Shown in pieces: positions 59,349 to 64,000 of a stretch of DNA of 64,000 nt. The position numbers and the translations under genes are program-made. Source of the stretch: Paracentrotus lividus. Its lineage: Eukaryota; Echinodermata; Echinoidea; Camarodonta; Echinidae. The first letter of the stretch is position 1, and each line of letters starts with the position of its first letter. Below the pieces are notes generated by a model. It was not told where the DNA came from. It saw nothing but the letters and a program-made list of their open reading frames with translations, and made no database searches. The DNA lies in assembly GCA_940671915.1 (NCBI GenBank), contig CALNVZ010003432.1, forward strand, positions 10,969,965 through 11,033,964. The letters are read 5' to 3'.

Positions 59349-59470
59349 TCATGGCGGGCAGCGCCCCCCCCCCCCCCGCTTATCGCACGGCCAGCATGAC
59401 GTGAAAAAAATTTGATTGTACCAAAATCTGAAATTCAAATTTTTGGCCCCGCCCTCTCATGAAACACTGG
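59349..59470. mobile_element. Fragment of the G-rich hAT-like family
   Basis: C-run, 'gcttatcgcacggccagcat', 'gacgtgaaaaaaatttgatt', 'gtaccaaaatctgaaattca'; the reverse complement of parts of 1665-1770. Confidence 0.5.
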
Positions 59471-60287
59471 CTTTACATGAAATTGGGTGTGCCATGCATT
59501 ATTTCTACCATTATTTTGATCCATCACCAGGAAGGCGCGCGAGGGGAACTACACTAAGGCCTACACATGACTATTTGGGCCTAATTGTTGTTGTTGTTGT
59601 TTTTTAATGCTTGGTAGATACCTCCTCCATATTAATTTCTTCATCTTCATTCATTCAAGACTTTTTTTATCACCGTTATTCGTATCAGGAAAACTACCAC
59701 TTGGACAATTACCCAGGACACTATCCTGCACAGAAAGGTATTAAGGGTTGGGTATAGAGTTATAGAATTTGATATATGAAATTATTTCACTGTGTATGAG
59801 TAGGTCATGCTCAGTTGCATGGTAATGGATATGTTCACGTTTTAATAATTGGTGAATTAAAAGAAGGGATAAACGAGCTGTGATTTTATTACAGATGATG
59901 ATAAAACGATAGCTGTCAGGCAGAGTCCTGAGATAAACTCCGGGGATTAACTGTTGTGGAGTGAACGGCACTTAAAAAATAAGGTTTCTCAATTTTGGGG
60001 CAGAAGGCTTCCATGAAATAATGTTTAATTAATGCGCTGCAAGGGATTTAAACCTTTACTATATTACATTATTTCTACGAAAAATATTAGGCTACACAAT
60101 ATGACTTGACAGAATTTGATTTGGTATCACCAATAAACAGTCACTAAAGTGTAAATATTCTATTGGTCGGATTGGCCACTCTCTTATTAAGTTGTCACTG
60201 CTCAACAAAATTGCCCAATGAGAAAATATCATAAATGCATTCATATCGAGATTTAAAAAAAAAAAAAGTTAACAGAATAAACTTCTT

Positions 60288-60324
60288 CTCTCTCTCTCTC
60301 TCCTTCTCTCCTTCCCCCGTCTCT

Positions 60325-60356
<32 letters not shown>

Positions 60357-60471
60357 CCCCCATCCCCATCTCTTCTTCTCCACTTTTAGCCCCCTTTTTT
60401 TCCTTTCTCTCGTCTTCTTTTGCCCTTTTTCTCTCCTTTCTCTCTCTTCAGGGATTTTTTTGTTTGTTTTG

Positions 60472-60502
<31 letters not shown>

Positions 60503-60505
60503 CTT
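60288..60505. repeat. CT-rich tract followed by (GTTTT)n
   Basis: Interrupted CT/CCCC tract to about 60450, then GTTTT units at about 60463-60500. Low-complexity open frames on both strands here are not genes. Confidence 0.92.
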
Positions 60506-60904
60506 GTGTATTACTTGCTCTTTTGTTGCATTGTCTTATACTGAACATTTACACATATAAACTTTTGACTCGGGTATTAATTTCTTGATAATTGATGAAT
60601 GTGCTATATGAATTTCTTTATTTTTTCTAAGTTGACTAGACCCTCTATGTTTAATTGTCTTTTGCAATCTATTTTTTGTAATGTTGTTAACCTTTATTTG
60701 AACCTATCTTGTTATTTGTGCAATAGTATCATCTATGTGTATGTGTTCATTTATTGTATCTTTTGATGTACCCAAGACAATTATCGGTCTTTGACTGTTT
60801 GTTCCATGGCTTTAGCTCGGGTTCATTACTGTTTGAGCGCCCTCTATCGTGTGAACACCAGCGGGAAAATTTGTTGACAAGTCAAAATATTCATATTCTA
60901 ATAA

Positions 60905-60972
60905 ATGGATTCATCAAAACGATCCCTCTACAAACCAGCACCGGTTGAGAATGTCATCGAAAAGGAAAAGAG
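60905..60972 (+). CDS. Candidate first coding exon, plus strand
   Basis: ATG in a good context (taataaATGG) opens MDSSKRSLYKPAPVENVI then EKEK and two bases before GAG|GTAATC. Upstream, 60820-60880 has GAGCGCCCTCTATCGTGTG and is GC-richer than its surroundings, as a small promoter might be. Basic/charged N-terminus without signal peptide. No following exon is recognisable before the window ends, since most of it is transposon. The protein is not identified. Confidence 0.4.
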
Positions 60973-61136
60973 GTAATCTCTATTATCTTTATTTTCACCA
61001 TGCATGAACATTATTAGCCTGAGAGGAAGCTTTATTCGAAGGGGGGAAAAAAAAGTTTTGTTTGGGATGAGTCCCACATGTTCATTTCTGTGTAAAGTTG
61101 AAAAATACAAAATTTGCAAGATAGATTTCAAGATCA

Positions 61137-61181
61137 CACCTAGCCCCGGGACGCCGCCACGAAGTGGCGTGTGCGGGCTAG
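61137..61181. repeat. GC-rich hairpin
   Basis: CTAGCCC and GGGCTAG close a stem with CGCCAC-gaa-GTGGCG near its middle. Flanked by the direct repeat 'agatcacacc' (61130 and 61190). Confidence 0.6.
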
Positions 61182-61210
61182 TCGTAGTAAGATCACACCC
61201 TGTTGCAAAT

Positions 61211-62473
61211 AGTCAGGCAGCCAGCTCGGTTCTGGTTAGCTGAACGAGGTACCAGTAGTAAAGTACTATTGGAATATATGGGGAGGAATCCCACATTTAC
61301 TAAACCCAACGTCTGGCAGTGCATCTCTGCTGCTAGCGGCTACAGCCGGGGGCGTCCAAAATGAGTGCCCATTTTACAATTTTTTTTATTTTTAATAAAA
61401 ATAGCAAAAGTCATTTTCTAAGCACACTTAATTTGATGTCAAAATAAAGAGTAATAAATTGTCTTAACGCTTGTGCTATTTTGAAATCATACTGAAATCG
61501 AAAACAGTGAGAGTTGTTTTAATGAAGAAATGTTTTTTTCTCACTTTTTTACGAAAATATTTTTTCCCCCTTTTTTCAATAATTTTTAATAAATAGTTGT
61601 ATAAAACATTGATGTTTGTAACTTTTCTAAAAACTACCTACGTGCATGTGAATGATGCTGTAAAAAGAAGGGAGTTATATCTTATTCCGATAAAGAATTA
61701 TGATTAGATAAAGTCAGGAACGCAATATAGACAAAATTCGACAATTTGCCCCGTGACTGAGAATAACACAATACCCGCACGTGTATTATGAAAAGCTGAT
61801 TGTATGTGATGGCTGTGAGTAGGCAAACAAAAGTGCCAAAAATGCGGAACATTTCGATACTTGTTTTGTCTGCTAAAAGTTATCGCATGTTAATTCGGCC
61901 TTTCCTAATACACGTACGGGTATGGGATTCTTCTTCGATACGGGGCAAATTGTTGATTTTTGTCTATATTGCGTTCCTGACATTATCTAATCATAATTCT
62001 TTATCGGAATAAGATATAACTCCCTTCTTTTTACAGCATCATTCACATGCACGTAGGTAGTTTTTAGAAAAGTTACAAACATCAATGTTTTATACAACTA
62101 TTATTGAAAAAGGGAAAAAATATTTTCGTAAAAAAGTGAGAAAAAAACATTTCTTCATTAAAACTCTCACTGTTTTCGATTTCAGTATGATTTCAAAATA
62201 GCACAAGCGTTAAGACAATTTAATACTCTTTATTTTGACATCAAATTAAGTGTGTTTAGAAAATGACTTTTGCTATTTTTATTAAAAATAAATTTTTTTG
62301 TAAAATGGGCACTCATTTTGGACGCCCCCGGCTGTAGGGACCTTATGCAGCAGAGATGCACTGCCAGCTGCCAGACGTTGGGTTTAGTAAATGTGGGATT
62401 CCGCCCCATACATTCCAATACTTTACTACTGGTACCTCGTTCAGCTAACCAGAACCGAGCTGGCTGCTTGACT
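61211..62473. mobile_element. 1.26 kb end-to-end palindrome (foldback element)
   Basis: The two halves are near-perfect reverse complements about the centre at 61842. Ends GTCAGGCAGCC and GGCTGCTTGAC flanked by TA. Paired blocks include 'cgttctggcagtg'-type sequence near 61310 and 62375, GGGGGCGTCCAAAATGAGTG with CACTCATTTTGGACGCCCCC, and 'taaagaattatgattagata' with its complement at 61985. Mismatches are few in the outer arms and increase in the inner 120 bp. Open frames crossing it are incidental. Confidence 0.92.
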
Positions 62474-62559
62474 AAAAGGATATCCCAAATAATATTGTTT
62501 ACTTTTCAATGTCTGGGTCTACTATATTTATACTTTTGTATTGTTTTATGTAGAGGATC

Positions 62560-63328
62560 TAGAGTAAAGTGCCCGAAATTCGACCATTGCCGAGATTTGA
62601 CCAGTTTCAGACAAATATGGAAAATAGAACCCCAAAACACACTCCAATCAACTCATATCACAAGCACACATCGTCACTGAATACAAAAAAAAAAAAAAAG
62701 AATCACAAAAAAATCATACTAAATACCTTAATTTTGCTCCTAAAATCCCAGATTTTGCTCCAAAAGTTGAAGCCCCTGCGCACTAAGCGAAACGCTAAGA
62801 AAAAACGATCGGGAAAAATGCGTTTAAACTCCGAAAATTTGAGGTTTGATGACGCAGTTTTTTGCCACGTTCGAGCCCCGATCGTAACTATCCTACTGAA
62901 AAAAGAAACCCGGAAGTGACCCTACAGTGCTAGAGTTACAACACTGCAATCATGTGACTTGCAAGATTTTTTTCTCTGCCCTAGTTTCGACCGGGTATTC
63001 ATGCCGCGGTAGCCCCGGTCTGTCGGCAGAGCGCGATGTGCTACCGGTGCTGCGGGTGAGCCAAGATTTCAGCGGCGCGCTTTGCGTATTGACTTTTCAC
63101 GCCTGGTCGAATTTATGAAACGGTATGTCTAATCTCGGCAAGAAAGTAGGTGTTATAAAACTTCCGATTTTACTATCAAATAGTTTTTTATTTTAAAAAA
63201 TTTCTTAACAATTATTTAATTTATAATATGCTTCTAATATCTGTTGAAAATGAAAGATGATATGTTTTTCATTTTCAAACTAGAGCTGCAAAAAGCTTAA
63301 GTGGTCAAATTTTGGGCACTTTACGCTA
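62560..63328. mobile_element. TIR element, GAGTAAAGTGCCC ends
   Basis: Left GAGTAAAGTGCCCGAAATT, right AATTTTGGGCACTTTACGC, flanked by TA. A GC-rich core at 62960-63115 (CCGCGGTAGCCCCGGTCTGT, GCGGCGCGCTTTGCG) contrasts with AT-rich arms. No transposase. The terminus shares GAGTAAA with the element at 55877-56832. Confidence 0.75.
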
Positions 63329-64000
63329 CAGGCATTCTTCATTTCAAGCACACAAGCAACTTTAGCGGGAGGCCCGCTTTTATGCAATTATGAATTGAGG
63401 CCCGCAATTGAGGCCCGCAATTATGAATTGACCATGCATAAGTGTAAGTGGCGAGGCAAGAACATAGAAATCCGAAGAGCTAATTTTAAATTTGTAATAT
63501 TGTGAATAATACAGTTTTTTACGTACCGTTTTCTCGATGGATGATTTCTTGGATATCCAAGGTCTTCACTAAACTTCTGTTTCGGCTGTTTTTACTCCTC
63601 AAACTTCTGTTTTGAATCACTTTAGATGAGTGTTTGTATAAATTTGCAGAGACGACACACACGTTTTGGTAACAAACCCAAACTATTTTCAAATGAACGC
63701 AGATGGCGAAAACACAATTTGGGCAGATATCTGCCTTGCGCTCGTTCAAAATATAAGTTAAGGTCAAAGTAATACTTCCGAGAGTAGTTTTTCATTGCTG
63801 AGATCGCCACTAAACTTTCTATGATTATCATGCGGCGATATCTCAATCGGGAATTCGTTCTTATTCAAAGCTGAGAAATTTATTTCAAGCCCTATATTAT
63901 CGAATCTCGTTATTAAATATGAATCGAAACTGGAACAAACATAAATGTAATTAGCAACATACTAACTACAGAGAAGCTAAACATAACAGAAACCAAAATA
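63329..64000. other. No firm gene; short GGCCCGCAATT repeats
   Basis: 'gaggcccgcaattatgaattg' units repeat at 63370-63430. On the minus strand a frame ending TLDIQEIIHREN before CG|GTACGT at 63524-63529 could be an exon, but no start or partner is clear. Confidence 0.35.

Noticed and set aside
60195-60588. 117-codon frames on both strands
   Set aside because: Same cause: pyrimidine tract and GTTTT repeats.
62270-62680. 136-codon plus-strand frame
   Set aside because: Runs across the palindrome's right arm, its edge and the start of the next element; not a gene.
63524-63767. Minus-strand frame ending at a GTACGT donor
   Set aside because: No start with good context, no homology and weak codon bias; kept only as a note.

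Overview
This looks like a window from the AT-rich, intron-rich genome of a marine invertebrate deuterostome, most likely an echinoderm of the sea-urchin kind. The evidence is short exons with GT-AG borders, very many small inverted-repeat transposons (MITEs), long CT/GA microsatellites and a short run of Ns. Species cannot be proved from the sequence alone.

The one gene that can be reconstructed with confidence is on the minus strand, from about 40.6 kb (or 46.1 kb) down to 17.16 kb. It is an SH3BP2 (3BP2) orthologue: PH domain, long proline/serine/tyrosine linker, SH2 domain. Thirteen downstream coding exons plus a first coding exon at 40541-40577 join without a phase conflict into 568 codons (567 aa; human SH3BP2 is 561 aa). 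Conserved features include the PH tryptophan, the SH2 FLVR-type arginine (Arg499), three SH3-ligand-like proline motifs, and a tankyrase-type motif RRGPEG split by an intron, which aligns with the human RSPPDG motif hit in cherubism. A second possible first coding exon (45974-46109) has the same exit phase and would give about 600 aa. A CpG-richer 5' exon/promoter candidate lies near 48.57-48.9 kb. A damaged duplicate of the first PH exon sits about 20 bp upstream of the real one.

Left flank (1-17 kb): mostly repeats and MITEs. There are hints of two other genes: a plus-strand terminal exon at 3138-3262 that may end a death-fold domain, and, on the minus strand, a signal-peptide first exon at 8093-8132 with a possible acidic terminal exon at 3707-3798. 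Large palindromic elements occupy 9.1-11.5 kb. The 3' flank or 3' UTR of SH3BP2 (13.5-17.1 kb) holds a degenerate tandem array.

Middle (17-49 kb): SH3BP2 introns carry at least ten MITEs, tandem arrays, two LINE-like 3' tails, and repeats bearing AGGTCA direct repeats spaced by one base.

Right flank (49-64 kb): dense MITEs and tandem duplications. There is a nested insertion with a readable empty site (55.9-56.8 kb in a 55.69-57.16 kb host), a 1.26 kb end-to-end palindrome (61211-62473), and next to it a TIR element (62560-63328) whose ends resemble those of the nested element. A possible plus-strand first coding exon lies at 60905-60972.

No rRNA, tRNA, CRISPR array, or long transposase or reverse-transcriptase ORF was seen.
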